This document shows positions 25,337 through 33,640 of a stretch of DNA of 55,661 nt, one piece after another. Under the pieces are notes generated by a model. That model was not told where the DNA came from and made no database searches. It saw only the letters and a program-made list of their open reading frames with translations. Origin of the DNA: Pseudomonadota bacterium (GTDB taxonomy: Bacteria; Pseudomonadota; Alphaproteobacteria; Rickettsiales; SXRF01). Both the position numbers and the translations under genes were made by a program. The stretch is taken from positions 1-55,661 of the forward strand of contig CAUJIB010000056.1 of assembly GCA_963205245.1 (NCBI GenBank), in the 5' to 3' direction. The stretch's first letter is position 1, and each line of letters starts with the position of its first letter.

Positions 25337-26686
25337 TTACACCCCCGCTACCGTCATATTTTCTACGCGCAGTGTAGGGGCGTTGGTGGAGTAGCGGAAG
25401 GCAAGGTCACTTGCCGGGGTAATTCCCATGAACATATCTTTCAGGTTTCCGGCAATGGTAATTTCCGATACCGGATAGGCAATTTCACCATTTTCGATCC
25501 AGAATCCTGCCGCTCCCTGACTGTAATCACCAGTAATTATATTAATCCCCATACCGAAAGTTTCAGTAAGATATAGGCCGCTTTTGATATCCGCCATCAA
25601 TTCTTTAGGCGTCAATTTACCAGCTTCCATATAGGAATTGGTAGAAGAGGGGGAAGGCGGGGCAGAAATACCGCGCGAAGCATGACCGGTAGTTTGCAGC
25701 TTCAGCTTATTAGCGGTACGGATATCAAGCAACCATGTTTGCAAAACCCCGTTTTCCACTAATGACATTTTTTTATTTGCAACCCCTTCCATATCAAAAG
25801 GCTTGGAAGCAAAACCGCGCAGCAAATGCGGATTATCAATAATGGTAATTTTATCTGAAAATATCTGCTTACCCATTGAGTCTTTAAGGAAAGATGCGCC
25901 ACGGGCAATTGAGTTTCCGGAAATAGCGCCGGTAAGAATAGAAACCATGGATTTACTGACCCGCGGATCAAATACCACAGGTACCTGACAGGAAGAAACT
26001 TTACGCGGATTCAAACGGCCAAGTGCACGGTTTGCCGCAGAAAGGCCAATTTCATTAGCAGATTTAAGATCACTGCGATGGCGCGCGCTGGTAAAATCAT
26101 AATCCCTTTCCATACCCGTACCTTCACCAGCTAACACGGAAACAGAAATGGAAAAATAACTGCTGTCATAGCTTTGTAAAAAACCATTAGAGGTAGCAAG
26201 ATGAATACGTGAACGGCTATAGCTGGCATCCGCACCCTCTGAATTGGTTATCCCTGTCACGCTACGAGCAGTATCTTCTGCATGTCCACATTGCTCCAAT
26301 AACCAAGCCGGAGTCGGCTCCGTTTCATCCAACAAATCAAGCTCGGGAATAGTACTAGGGAATAAACCAGCAGCAGCAAGCACATTATCACTATCAGCAG
26401 GGGCAAGCTTGGCCATAGCCACCGCCCGCTGCGCAAGCTCCAGTAATGCCCCCTCTTTAATGTCGGTAGCAGAAACATTGGCTTGTCCAATTTCTCCATT
26501 ATTCCTTTCGGAAAAAACCCGAAGACCAATCGCTGAATTTTCAGATCTCTCAATACCTTCCGGCTTTCCCAAACGCTGTGAAATACTTATATTGGTGGTT
26601 TCAAAAAAAACTGCATCCGCCCCACAAGCACCATAAGTTTTTGCTATTTCAAGTAACTGGTTTAATATATTCTGGTTTTTACTCAT
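25337..26686 (-). CDS. pmbA: TldD/PmbA family protein, PmbA (TldE) subunit
   Basis: A 449-residue protein of the modulator-of-gyrase family. With TldD it forms a heterodimeric metalloprotease that degrades unfolded peptides and matures some modified peptides. It has the PmbA landmarks ENSAIGLRVFSE, PVVFDPRVSKSMVSILTGAISGNSIARGASFLKD and the C-terminal TNSYMEAGK and FGMGINIITGDYSQGAAGFWIENGEI segments. It lacks the HExxxH of TldD, as expected for the non-catalytic subunit. TldD is not in the window. It is divergent from a small unknown gene. Confidence 0.93.
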   Translation of the reverse strand: MSKNQNILNQLLEIAKTYGACGADAVFFETTNISISQRLGKPEGIERSENSAIGLRVFSERNNGEIGQANVSATDIKEGALLELAQRAVAMAKLAPADSDNVLAAAGLFPSTIPELDLLDETEPTPAWLLEQCGHAEDTARSVTGITNSEGADASYSRSRIHLATSNGFLQSYDSSYFSISVSVLAGEGTGMERDYDFTSARHRSDLKSANEIGLSAANRALGRLNPRKVSSCQVPVVFDPRVSKSMVSILTGAISGNSIARGASFLKDSMGKQIFSDKITIIDNPHLLRGFASKPFDMEGVANKKMSLVENGVLQTWLLDIRTANKLKLQTTGHASRGISAPPSPSSTNSYMEAGKLTPKELMADIKSGLYLTETFGMGINIITGDYSQGAAGFWIENGEIAYPVSEITIAGNLKDMFMGITPASDLAFRYSTNAPTLRVENMTVAGV

Positions 26687-26760
26687 ATTACTAAAAATGT
26701 GACTTAAAATATTATTACTACTATTATCGCTAATGTATTATTGTATTTTGTGCAAATAAT

Positions 26761-27213
26761 ATGTACAATTCGCTTATTATGAGTAGCAAAATTTTTACAG
26801 ATAATTTGGAACAATCCTTTATTCCTAAGCCGAAAATAAACCGGCTTCCGCTTCCTGCTACTTATAAAAACGAATCAAACAGGAAAATGTCTGATAGCTC
26901 ATTAATCTGGAAAGCAATATATTCTTTCTGGATCATATCGTTTTTAACACTTTCTATCATAATATCCCAGTATAAAATAAGCTCTCCAGATCAAGTAATA
27001 GTTACTGAAGATGACGTTCAGCTTATGAATGTGGTAAATTCCAGCAATGTCCCCGTCAAAACCGATGAGTCAAAATTATCCTTCAAGGATGGTAATGAGT
27101 TTATAATCGGACGCATGGTCAAAATAACACCAGAATTAGACAAAATTTCGGCATCTGGTGATGATGATTATAAAATAAATCATGATTTGATGGCAATACT
27201 AAGCAAAAATTAG
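26761..27213 (+). CDS. Hypothetical single-pass membrane protein
   Basis: A 150-residue protein, or 144 if the ATG at 26779 is used. A polar N-terminal region of about 50 residues precedes one membrane helix (about 53-70, SFWIISFLTLSIIISQY). An acidic C-terminal domain (about 75-150) with DQVIVTEDDVQLMNVVNSS follows. The positively charged N-side suggests an N-in, C-out topology. No family is recognised. A hairpin 17 bases after the stop may end the transcript. Confidence 0.6.
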   Translation: MYNSLIMSSKIFTDNLEQSFIPKPKINRLPLPATYKNESNRKMSDSSLIWKAIYSFWIISFLTLSIIISQYKISSPDQVIVTEDDVQLMNVVNSSNVPVKTDESKLSFKDGNEFIIGRMVKITPELDKISASGDDDYKINHDLMAILSKN

Positions 27214-27230
27214 TATATACACATATAAAT

Positions 27231-27254
27231 AATTAACCGAAAAAGGTTAATTTG
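27231..27254 (+). terminator. Possible terminator hairpin
   Basis: AATTAACC (27231-27238) and GGTTAATT (27245-27252) form a perfect 8-bp stem with loop GAAAAA. The T-tract is short (three T's), so termination is likely but not certain. It lies between the one-TM protein and the TAXI gene. Confidence 0.5.
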
Positions 27255-27328
27255 ACTTAAAATAATTTGACAGAATTTAACTTTTATAGTAAGGCAAATA
27301 CAGAAACCTAATCAAAAAAGGTATATTT

Positions 27329-28375
27329 ATGTCAAAATTATGCAACTATCTATACTTGCTATTCTGTGCTGTATTCATTCTATATTCCACCACCCCAAGC
27401 ACCATTACCAATGCTGCCCAGAATAATAACGCCTCGGCCGTACGCCAAGCCCCTATCTCTATTGTTACAGGTCTTAAAACCGGAACATATTATATTTTTG
27501 GTCGGGATATTGTTGATATAGCAAAGAAAGCAGATATTGACATAATAGTTAAACCCTCAGAAGGATCTATTGATAACATAAAACGCATCAATAATGATGA
27601 AAGTACCACCCTCGGTATTGTACAATCCGACGTGCTGGGTTTTTTAGGTCGCTCCAAAAACCCTGACTCTATTAAAGTAGCCAACAATCTGCGCATGATT
27701 TTTCCTTTTTATAATGAAGAAGTGCATGTACTTGCCCGCAAGGAAATAAAAGATTTCAAAGACCTGCAAGGGAAAAAAGTAGCAATAGGTGAAGAGGGGA
27801 GCGGCAACATGCTAACTGCAATAAATCTATTTTCTATTATGGGAATTACTCCGGCAGAAAGCCAGAAAATTCCATCTGCCCAAGGCATCGTCTCTGTATT
27901 AAAAGGTGAAATTGATGCTGCAATTTTTGTTGGTGGAAAACCTGTGCGCCTGTTCAAAAATCTGGAAGATCTCAATCTACCTGAAAATCAGAAATATGCC
28001 TCCATGCTGGAAAAAGTACATTTTCTTCCGTTAAATGGTGCAAAAATGCTGGAGGAATATAAACCGGCAGAAATAACTTCTAATGATTATAGCTTTGTCA
28101 AAGAAACAGTTCCAACTGTTTCCGTACAAGCAATTCTGGTAAGCTATGATCTTTCACAAAGCAATAATGCAAAACGCTGCGAACAACTTAATAAATTTGC
28201 AAAAATGATTAGAGATAGCTTGCCTACCCTTAAAGAAACCGGTCACCCTAAATGGAAAGAAGTAAATCTAGATTCTAATGTAAATATCTGGAAAAAAGAT
28301 GGTTGTGCATGGGCTGAGCCAAGCAGTGAAGAAATGTCTAAAGATCTTTTGAGTATTTTGGACAAAAAGAATTAA
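27329..28375 (+). CDS. TAXI family TRAP-type solute-binding protein
   Basis: A 348-residue periplasmic protein with a signal peptide (about 1-30). The TAXI signature region is ISIVTGLKTGTYYIFGRDIVDIAKK, followed by TLGIVQSDVLGFL and the LQGKKVAIGEEGSGNMLTAINLFSIMG segment. TAXI proteins bind organic acids such as glutamate or C4-acids and feed them to a fused TRAP permease. No TRAP permease gene is adjacent, so it must use a distant one or act as a sensor. It is convergent with ribA, with a single base between the stops. Confidence 0.85.
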   Translation: MSKLCNYLYLLFCAVFILYSTTPSTITNAAQNNNASAVRQAPISIVTGLKTGTYYIFGRDIVDIAKKADIDIIVKPSEGSIDNIKRINNDESTTLGIVQSDVLGFLGRSKNPDSIKVANNLRMIFPFYNEEVHVLARKEIKDFKDLQGKKVAIGEEGSGNMLTAINLFSIMGITPAESQKIPSAQGIVSVLKGEIDAAIFVGGKPVRLFKNLEDLNLPENQKYASMLEKVHFLPLNGAKMLEEYKPAEITSNDYSFVKETVPTVSVQAILVSYDLSQSNNAKRCEQLNKFAKMIRDSLPTLKETGHPKWKEVNLDSNVNIWKKDGCAWAEPSSEEMSKDLLSILDKKN

Positions 28376-28376
28376 T

Positions 28377-29297
28377 TTAGCAATTTCCGTCACTATCATT
28401 ATTAAAGATATGCCCAGCCTTTTGCACCTTGGCAGCTAGGTAAGCGTGATTATACTTACCTGCCTTTATAACAAGCGGTACTCGCCGAGAAATAATAATT
28501 CCGTGTTTACGCAACTCCACAACTTTATGTGGGTTATTAGAAAGAAGCTGGATTTTAGAAATCCCCAATGATTTTAATATTGAGCCTGCTACCGCAAAAT
28601 CCCTTTCGTCATTAGCAAAGCCTAGAGCTTGGTTGGCTTCATAAGTATCCATTCCCTGCTCCTGTAATTGGTAAGCACGTATTTTATTGGTAATGCCGAT
28701 ACCGCGCCCTTCTTGGTTAAGATAAAGCAAAACCCCATAACCATGGGCTTTAATAGAAGCAAGTGCCGTCTGTAGCTGATCACCGCAATCACAACGTAAA
28801 CTCCCTAGCAAATCACCAGTTACACAGGAAGAATGAACCCGCACTAGCGGCAATTCATTGTTTCTTTCCTTACCTATTAGCAAAGCTAGATGCACTGCCT
28901 CATCACCCGCTGCCCGAAAACTCACTACCACCGCATCTTCTGCACCGGCTAGCGGCAATTTCGCCCGCGCCGCTTCAAAAATACTTCCACCTGTTTGTAT
29001 AAGTGATTCTTCTATATCTTTTTCAAAAAATACTGGCCAGTCAGCTGTAGTTTCACCAATAGGAATCACAGCAAGAGCCGGCAATATCCCAGCACGCTTG
29101 GCAAGGCTAATAAGTGCTTGCAAATTAGTAAGCTGATAGTTTTGCTGTACGCTTTTATCCAAACATTCATAAGGATAAACAGCCATTCTTTCTTTATTTT
29201 TCCTAACTATAACAATACCTTCCTGACGGCGTAAACAATTCATAGCTTCCATCAGGTTGTTCAAAATATTTTTGCTGTTTTTATGTTGATTGGTCAT
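28377..29297 (-). CDS. ribA: GTP cyclohydrolase II with N-terminal extension (RibA)
   Basis: A 306-residue enzyme for the first step of riboflavin synthesis. The catalytic domain is about 150-306. The zinc ligands are C158, C169 and C171 in VRVHSSCVTGDLLGSLRCDCG, followed by NQEGRGIGITNKIRAY and the substrate-binding RRVPLV region. The first 150 residues are an extra domain with no complete DHBP synthase active site. Extended RibA proteins are known in alphaproteobacteria. The start codon is only 13 bases from that of the divergent winged-helix gene, so promoters must lie inside coding sequence. Confidence 0.92.
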   Translation of the reverse strand: MTNQHKNSKNILNNLMEAMNCLRRQEGIVIVRKNKERMAVYPYECLDKSVQQNYQLTNLQALISLAKRAGILPALAVIPIGETTADWPVFFEKDIEESLIQTGGSIFEAARAKLPLAGAEDAVVVSFRAAGDEAVHLALLIGKERNNELPLVRVHSSCVTGDLLGSLRCDCGDQLQTALASIKAHGYGVLLYLNQEGRGIGITNKIRAYQLQEQGMDTYEANQALGFANDERDFAVAGSILKSLGISKIQLLSNNPHKVVELRKHGIIISRRVPLVIKAGKYNHAYLAAKVQKAGHIFNNDSDGNC

Positions 29298-29310
29298 TTA
29301 TATTATTCTT

Positions 29311-29874
29311 ATGAATAGTCCAAAAATTGTATTTATTTTAAGTGATAATCAGGACTTTATAGAGTCATTGTCAAGCCTTGTCACGCGTGAGCTTCAGGTT
29401 GAATGCAAGAAAATTACCACAAAATCTGAAATTCCAGCCGGAAACAACTATATTTTAATTACAAGCAATCCCATTACTTATGACTATCAACCTCCTGTAA
29501 TTACAGTAATTTTACCGGTTCGGGCAAAAGCATTACTTACAGATATCCAAGCCACATTCGCTAATATTGCCAATATAGATTTATTAGAGATAACCGAAGA
29601 ATTCCAGCTTTCCCTTAAGCATAAAACCATTACCCATCTGCCAACAGGAGCAACTACAGCTTTAACTGATAAAGAAACCCAGCTTTTACAAATAATCACC
29701 GGAGCAGGGACAGAAGTAATTTCCCGCGAAGTTTTATTAAAAGAGATCTGGAAAATGGACTCTGACCTTGACACACACACGCTGGAAACGCATATATACC
29801 GCCTGCGCAAGAAAATTAAAGACGCTTTCGGCATTGAAATGATAAAAGCCAGCGATGGGGGTTACAAATTATAA
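29311..29874 (+). CDS. Winged-helix regulator with degenerate receiver domain
   Basis: A 187-residue protein starting at the ATG at 29311. The C-terminal half (about 95-187) is an OmpR-type winged helix ([29 protein letters not shown], then [18 protein letters not shown], ending DGGYKL). The N-terminal 90 residues have receiver-like strand order ([33 protein letters not shown]), but the phospho-acceptor Asp position is Ile/Thr in YILITS and one acidic residue of the pocket is lost. It should therefore not be phosphorylated in the usual way. It lies 2 bases upstream of rlmN, with which it is probably co-transcribed. No kinase is adjacent. Confidence 0.82.
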   Translation: MNSPKIVFILSDNQDFIESLSSLVTRELQVECKKITTKSEIPAGNNYILITSNPITYDYQPPVITVILPVRAKALLTDIQATFANIANIDLLEITEEFQLSLKHKTITHLPTGATTALTDKETQLLQIITGAGTEVISREVLLKEIWKMDSDLDTHTLETHIYRLRKKIKDAFGIEMIKASDGGYKL

Positions 29875-29876
29875 TA

Positions 29877-30956
29877 ATGACAGAAAAAACGGAAATTATA
29901 GGACTTAGCAGGAATGAGCTTATAGAAAAACTCTCTGAGTACGGATTTGAATCTTTCCGCGCCAAACAAATCTGGCAATGGATTTACGTAAAAGGCGCAA
30001 CTGAATTTTCGCAAATGACCAGTATCGCCAAAAAACAACAAGCGATGCTAGGTGAGCATTTTACACTGACACGCCCCAAAATTTCCCGCGCCCTTACATC
30101 AGTTGACGGTACCCGCAAATGGCTTCTGGAAATGTCCGATGGAAATAAGATTGAGATGGTGTTTATTCCTGAAGAGGATAGGGGAGCATTATGCGTATCA
30201 TCACAGGTAGGCTGTACCCTTACCTGCAGTTTTTGCCATACCGGTACCATGCCACTGGTACGCAACCTTACCGCATCAGATATTGTCGGACAAATTCTTA
30301 TAGCCCGTGACGGCCTAGAAGAATGGGATAAAAGACGCGAAGATTGCCTGTTTACCAATATTGTGATGATGGGGATGGGAGAACCTTTATTCAATTATGA
30401 CAATGTGGCAAAAGCCCTACAAATTATCATGGATGGCGAAGGTATCGCTATTTCCAAACGGCGTATAACCCTTTCTACTTCCGGCGTTGTACCAATGATT
30501 GAGAGATGCGGTAATGAGCTTGGTGTAAATCTAGCAATTTCCCTCCATGCTGTGCGCGATGAACTCAGGGATATACTCGTGCCAATCAATAAAAAATACC
30601 CTATCAAAGAATTACTAGAAGCATGCCGTAACTATCCGGCAGCTAATAATGCCCGCCGTATAACTTTTGAATATGTGATGCTTAAAGGTATAAATGACTC
30701 GGATAATGACGCGCACGAATTAGTCCGCCTGCTAAAAGGAATACATGCCAAAGTAAATTTGATACCGTTTAATCCATGGCCTGATGCACCCTACGAATGT
30801 TCCAGCAGAAACCGTATCCGTGCTTTTGCTGATATTGTAAACGCCGCCGGCTTTTCTTCACCAGTGCGTGCTACAAGGGGACAGGATATTTTTGCAGCTT
30901 GCGGACAATTAAAATCTGACAGTGAACGTAAAAAAGGCCAGAAGGTAGTTTTATAA
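29877..30956 (+). CDS. rlmN: Dual-specificity 23S rRNA/tRNA adenine C2-methyltransferase RlmN
   Basis: A 359-residue radical SAM enzyme methylating A2503 of 23S rRNA and A37 of some tRNAs. The cluster Cys are C113, C117 and C120 ([13 protein letters not shown]). The catalytic C-terminal Cys is in [15 protein letters not shown]. Other family motifs are [31 protein letters not shown] and NLAISLHA. RlmN is favoured over Cfr because the gene is chromosomal in a housekeeping setting and matches RlmN throughout. It is preceded by the degenerate-receiver regulator. Confidence 0.96.
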   Translation: MTEKTEIIGLSRNELIEKLSEYGFESFRAKQIWQWIYVKGATEFSQMTSIAKKQQAMLGEHFTLTRPKISRALTSVDGTRKWLLEMSDGNKIEMVFIPEEDRGALCVSSQVGCTLTCSFCHTGTMPLVRNLTASDIVGQILIARDGLEEWDKRREDCLFTNIVMMGMGEPLFNYDNVAKALQIIMDGEGIAISKRRITLSTSGVVPMIERCGNELGVNLAISLHAVRDELRDILVPINKKYPIKELLEACRNYPAANNARRITFEYVMLKGINDSDNDAHELVRLLKGIHAKVNLIPFNPWPDAPYECSSRNRIRAFADIVNAAGFSSPVRATRGQDIFAACGQLKSDSERKKGQKVVL

Positions 30957-31286
30957 GATATTTTTATAATGTATGTTTATAAAATAAAAAATTATTTGAA
31001 CTGTGATATTTTTATCAGATTTTTATTTTATCAAATTATCACATTCATAATTTCAAAACTCGGCACAATTGCTAAACAAAATATTTCTTCACAATGTAAT
31101 TTTTATTAATGATTAGAAATTCCACCTCAAAAACTTTATCAATATTAATCTGGAAAACTCCACGAAATATTTTATAGAAGATATTAGAATTGCCAATTTT
31201 GTTTTCTCAGATTTTGGCACTGCCCTACATAAACTAAACATTACATGTAGTAATCATAAACTTTAACCATACACGGAGAATAAAAA
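30957..31286. other. Gene-free AT-rich stretch upstream of the porin
   Basis: Some 330 bases without a gene. A weak inverted repeat (TGTGATA at 31002-31008, TATCACA at 31037-31043) follows rlmN, and GGAG nine bases before 31287 is the porin ribosome binding site. A palindromic TTACATGTA lies about 40 bases before the porin start. I see no convincing promoter boxes, RNA gene or repeat. Confidence 0.5.
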
Positions 31287-32696
31287 ATGAGACTAAGCCA
31301 AAGATTGTTGCTTACTTGCAGTGTGATAGCGCTTCTTCCTGCTGCCGCATTATATTTTGCTGCAGACGCATCTGCTGCCACAAAAACAAAGGCTAAAACC
31401 AAAGCTAAAGCACCTGCGGCAGCTACCGGTGCAGCGGCTGCAACACCAGCACCTGCTGCAAGCACAGCTCCTGCAAAATCAGGTCTTGCACAATGCGTAG
31501 ACAAATTAAGCACTGAAAAATTCCCAGAATTCACCGCTGGAAGTTTTGGTTATGCCCTAACTCATGGAACACCTTGGATTAATCTTCGCTACCGTTATGA
31601 ATCTGTTGATCAGGATGGTTTTACAAAAGACGCTTATGCTTCAACACTCCGCACTAAAATCGGTTATAAAACCGGTCTGTGGGAAGGATTCCAAGTAGCA
31701 ATTGAAGGAGAAAACATTAAAGCTCTTGGCGCAGATCATTATAACAGCACCACTAACGGAAAAACTCAATTCCCGACTGTTTCTGATCCGGAAGACACAT
31801 TGTTAAATCAATTCTATATCAGCTATCAGGGTCTTCCAAAAACCAATATCACCCTTGGTAGACAGTTAATCAACCTTGATAACCAACGCTTTATCGGCGC
31901 AAGTGACTGGAGACAAAACGATCAGACTTTTGATGCTATTTCTATCTCAACACAATTTATTGATAAAGCCAGCATCTATTATGCTTATGTGAAAAAAGTA
32001 AACCGCATTACCGGACCTGCTGCAAACAGCGGTGCTTATGATAGCGATTCACATATCGTAAATGCCTCCTATGAATTTGATCCAGCATTGAAAATAACCG
32101 GATATGATTACGCACTTGATTTTGATGATGCTCGGTCTTTATCATCTAACACCTTTGGTGCACGCCTTACCGGTAAAATTGATGTGGGAAGCGGTGTTAA
32201 CCTGATTTATGCTGGTGAATTCGCAAGACAATCAGATTACGGTTCTAACACTGTGGATTATGATGCAAATTATTACTTAATTGAACCGGGTGCTAGCTGG
32301 AACGGCTTTACTGCAAAACTCGGCTATGAAGTTCTAGAAGGAGATGGAGTAGCAACTCATGCTTTCCAAACCCCGCTTGCTACTTTACATGCTTTCAATG
32401 GTTGGGCTGATAAATTTACCACCACTCCTGCCAATGGCTTGGAAGACAGGTATGTTTCTCTAGCTTATAAAGTTCCATTTGGTGATGCTTGGTTAAAAGG
32501 AACAGACATTGTAATTGCGTATCATGACTATCAAGCAGAGCATACCAGTACTGATTATGGTACAGAATGGAATGCTTCAATCCAGCAAACATTCTATGAT
32601 AATTATACTTTAGGTTTGAAATTTGCTGATTATCAGGCTGATAATTTACTCACTGATACAACTAAAGTGATCGCTACCGTACAAATAAAATACTAG
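31287..32696 (+). CDS. Outer-membrane porin, alginate-export-like beta-barrel
   Basis: A 469-residue exported protein. A signal peptide (about 1-31, ADASA-AT) is followed by an unusual Lys/Ala/Pro-rich linker (about 32-65, KTKAKTKAKAP then TPAPAAS). The barrel starts near residue 80 with INLRYRYESVDQDGFTKDAYASTLRTKIGYKTG, the opening typical of the alginate export / OprB-like group, and continues with alternating strands, such as TNITLGRQLINLDNQRFIG. It ends in VIATVQIKY, an aromatic C-terminus for BamA recognition. The long upstream gap and good ribosome binding site suggest high expression. Substrate specificity is unknown; alginate is not implied. Confidence 0.85.
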   Translation: MRLSQRLLLTCSVIALLPAAALYFAADASAATKTKAKTKAKAPAAATGAAAATPAPAASTAPAKSGLAQCVDKLSTEKFPEFTAGSFGYALTHGTPWINLRYRYESVDQDGFTKDAYASTLRTKIGYKTGLWEGFQVAIEGENIKALGADHYNSTTNGKTQFPTVSDPEDTLLNQFYISYQGLPKTNITLGRQLINLDNQRFIGASDWRQNDQTFDAISISTQFIDKASIYYAYVKKVNRITGPAANSGAYDSDSHIVNASYEFDPALKITGYDYALDFDDARSLSSNTFGARLTGKIDVGSGVNLIYAGEFARQSDYGSNTVDYDANYYLIEPGASWNGFTAKLGYEVLEGDGVATHAFQTPLATLHAFNGWADKFTTTPANGLEDRYVSLAYKVPFGDAWLKGTDIVIAYHDYQAEHTSTDYGTEWNASIQQTFYDNYTLGLKFADYQADNLLTDTTKVIATVQIKY

Positions 32697-32715
32697 TTTT
32701 AATTTGTATCATTTG

Positions 32716-32753
32716 CCCTGTTCGTAGTTTTTAGTATAAATCTACGAACAGGG
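32716..32753 (+). other. Long stable hairpin between the porin and DUF3365 genes
   Basis: CCCTGTTCGTAG (32716-32727) and CTACGAACAGGG (32742-32753) form a perfect 12-bp stem with a 14-base AT-rich loop, 19 bases after the porin stop. No T-run follows, so it may be a processing or mRNA-stabilising structure that limits read-through rather than a simple intrinsic terminator. Confidence 0.65.
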
Positions 32754-32785
32754 TAATTTCTAACTAACCATATAAAGGAACATTT

Positions 32786-33499
32786 ATGAAAAAAATTTTA
32801 TATGCCGCTACTATATGTATGACAGGAATATTAAGTGTTCCTGCTTATGCCGGTGATGAAGAGATAGCAAAAGATATGTCTGCTTTATTCGGTGCTGGTC
32901 GTGCAGTTATTTCTGACAATCAGGATAAAATAAATGATGGCAATGTTGGTGACAAAGGCCTAACCGGTGATGTAGTAATTGCCGCAGCAAAAGAGAAATA
33001 TAAAGAAAAAGCTGGGAAAGATGTTGACGCTAATGATCAATATCAAAAAGCTATTTTGGATGCCATTAAGGAAGTAATGACTGATGCACAACCGGTCATC
33101 AATGAAAAAGGGAAAGGTTTCAAAGGATTCCTTCCTGCTGTATTTGCTGGTCAGGTAGCAAATAAAGCCTCTGAAAAATTAGCTGGCAAAGCTGTAATTA
33201 AACTTACCGCTCCTAAAGAGCTGGTTCGCAATCGTAAAAACCGCCCTGATGATTGGGAAAACAAAGCGATTGAAGAAACTTTCAAAAAAGCCGGTTATGA
33301 AAAAGGCAAAGCATTTTCTGAAACAACCACTATTGATGGTAAGAATGCGTTTAGATATATCCAACCAGAATATTATAAACAGTCCTGCTTAAGCTGCCAC
33401 GGTGGTCCTAAGGGTGAAGTAGATATTTCCGGTGGGAAAAAAGAAGGGGCTAATCTGGATGATTTAGGTGGTGCAATCAGTGTCACAATATTCAAATAG
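32786..33499 (+). CDS. Secreted DUF3365 (Tll0287-like) haem-binding-type protein
   Basis: A 237-residue protein with a signal peptide (about 1-22, AYA-GD). A C-terminal c-type haem motif C201-L-S-C204-H205 lies in QSCLSCHGGPKGE, inside the DUF3365 pattern (PKELVRNRKNRPDDWE, then FRYIQPEYYKQSC). In known structures of this fold the haem sits in a PAS-like pocket and the domain is suggested to sense redox or gas. Here it is stand-alone and periplasmic. It lies between the porin and a chemoreceptor, but a hairpin precedes it and a strong terminator follows, so it is probably monocistronic. Confidence 0.85.
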   Translation: MKKILYAATICMTGILSVPAYAGDEEIAKDMSALFGAGRAVISDNQDKINDGNVGDKGLTGDVVIAAAKEKYKEKAGKDVDANDQYQKAILDAIKEVMTDAQPVINEKGKGFKGFLPAVFAGQVANKASEKLAGKAVIKLTAPKELVRNRKNRPDDWENKAIEETFKKAGYEKGKAFSETTTIDGKNAFRYIQPEYYKQSCLSCHGGPKGEVDISGGKKEGANLDDLGGAISVTIFK

Positions 33500-33523
33500 A
33501 TTATGTAAGGAAAGAATTGATAT

Positions 33524-33559
33524 AAAAATGCCAGTCTAAAAAACTGGCATTTTTTTTTA
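33524..33559 (+). terminator. Intrinsic terminator of the DUF3365 gene
   Basis: AAATGCCAGT pairs with ACTGGCATTT around a CTAAAAA loop (stem 33524-33535 / 33543-33554), followed by a run of at least eight T's. A classic rho-independent terminator. Confidence 0.92.
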
Positions 33560-33640
33560 ATCATTTATTAGGTATTTTAGTTATAATATGAAATTCAAAA
33601 ATACCCATTAAAATAATCTCAAGTCTTATAAGGATCATGT

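Noticed and set aside
31241..31534. 97-residue Ala-rich open frame on the minus strand
   Set aside because: Antisense to the porin signal peptide and linker; Ala repeats are the mirror of that linker.
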